NCBI GenBank assembly: GCA_944588485.1
Contig: OX155905.1
Coordinates: forward strand, 15,757,701 to 15,821,700
Length of the DNA: 64,000 nt
DNA from: Phosphuga atrata
Lineage: Eukaryota > Arthropoda > Insecta > Coleoptera > Silphidae
Direction of reading: 5' to 3'
Shown here: positions 63,801 through 64,000 of the stretch, one piece after another
Layout: each line of letters opens with the position of its first letter
Numbering within the stretch: the stretch's first letter is position 1
Made by a program: the position numbers and the translations under genes
The notes under the pieces: model-generated
Seen by the model: the letters and a program-made list of their open reading frames with translations, nothing else
Told to the model about the DNA's origin: nothing
Databases searched by the model: none

Positions 63801-64000
63801 CTTGTCTGTCTAGTCTTGTCTGTCTAGTCTTGTCTGTCTAGTCTTGTCTGTCTAGTCTTGTCTGTCTAGTCTTGTCTGTCTAGTCTTGTCTGTCTAGTCT
63901 TGTCTGTCTAGTCTTGTCTGTCTAGTCTTGTCTGTCTAGTCTTGTCTGTCTAGTCTTGTCTGTCTAGTCTTGTCTGTCTAGTCTTGTCTGTCTAGTCTTG
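60839..64000. repeat. 14-bp satellite array (part 2, runs off the window)
   Basis: The same tctagtcttgtctg unit and orientation as part 1. It is highly uniform, with register slips near 62410, 63239 and 63590. The array continues beyond the window end, so its full length is unknown. Confidence 0.98.

Noticed and set aside
48104..64000. CRISPR-like array
   Set aside because: The 14-bp units are contiguous, with no unique spacers; this is a eukaryotic tandem satellite.

Overview
The window looks like a piece of a repeat-rich, AT-rich insect (certainly arthropod) nuclear genome. Only two host genes can be supported. Both are split by GT-AG introns, and they lie head to head with start codons 5.4 kb apart: an ARMC5-type armadillo/BTB protein on the minus strand (6821-24786, eight coding exons, 925 codons) and a TRAM-family translocon membrane protein on the plus strand (30206-44595, six coding exons, 371 codons). 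Both reading frames join in phase at every proposed splice site and match the usual family lengths. A beetle or similar large-genome insect would fit the transposon mix (R1, RTE, piggyBac, hAT, Tc1, MADF and THAP genes), but the species cannot be fixed from this sequence.

Layout. 1-6820: transposon graveyard downstream of ARMC5 (Tc1/mariner remnant, a palindrome inside a (TA)n tract, a hAT with an 8-bp target duplication, a 16-bp minisatellite, and a long inverted-repeat element with a Harbinger-like element inside one arm). 6821-24786: ARMC5; its 11.6-kb first intron carries a hAT-like element, a decayed LINE, a piggyBac remnant, a MADF-type pseudogene and three inverted-repeat elements, each bounded on both sides by (TA)n. 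24787-30205: intergenic, mostly RTE-type LINE pieces and a hAT. 30206-44595: TRAM; its 10.2-kb first intron contains a 5-kb hAT-type element that holds a SINE and a THAP-domain gene, followed by a LINE 3' end that shares its tail with that SINE. 44596-48103: intergenic LINE debris, including an R1-clade element with a piece of a GalNAc-transferase coding sequence inside it.

48104-64000 (end): about 14 kb (roughly 1000 units) of an almost pure 14-bp tandem repeat that runs off the window. It is interrupted by four copies of one 177-bp insert, whose spacing differs only by whole 14-bp units, and by one 1.1-kb 5'-truncated LINE with an open reverse transcriptase frame.

No RNA genes, CRISPR arrays, operons or viral genes were recognised. 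The most informative material is in the mobile DNA: the satellite's higher-order structure, the SINE/LINE tail pair, repeated insertion into (TA)n tracts, nested elements with readable target duplications, and the R1/GalNAc-transferase chimera.
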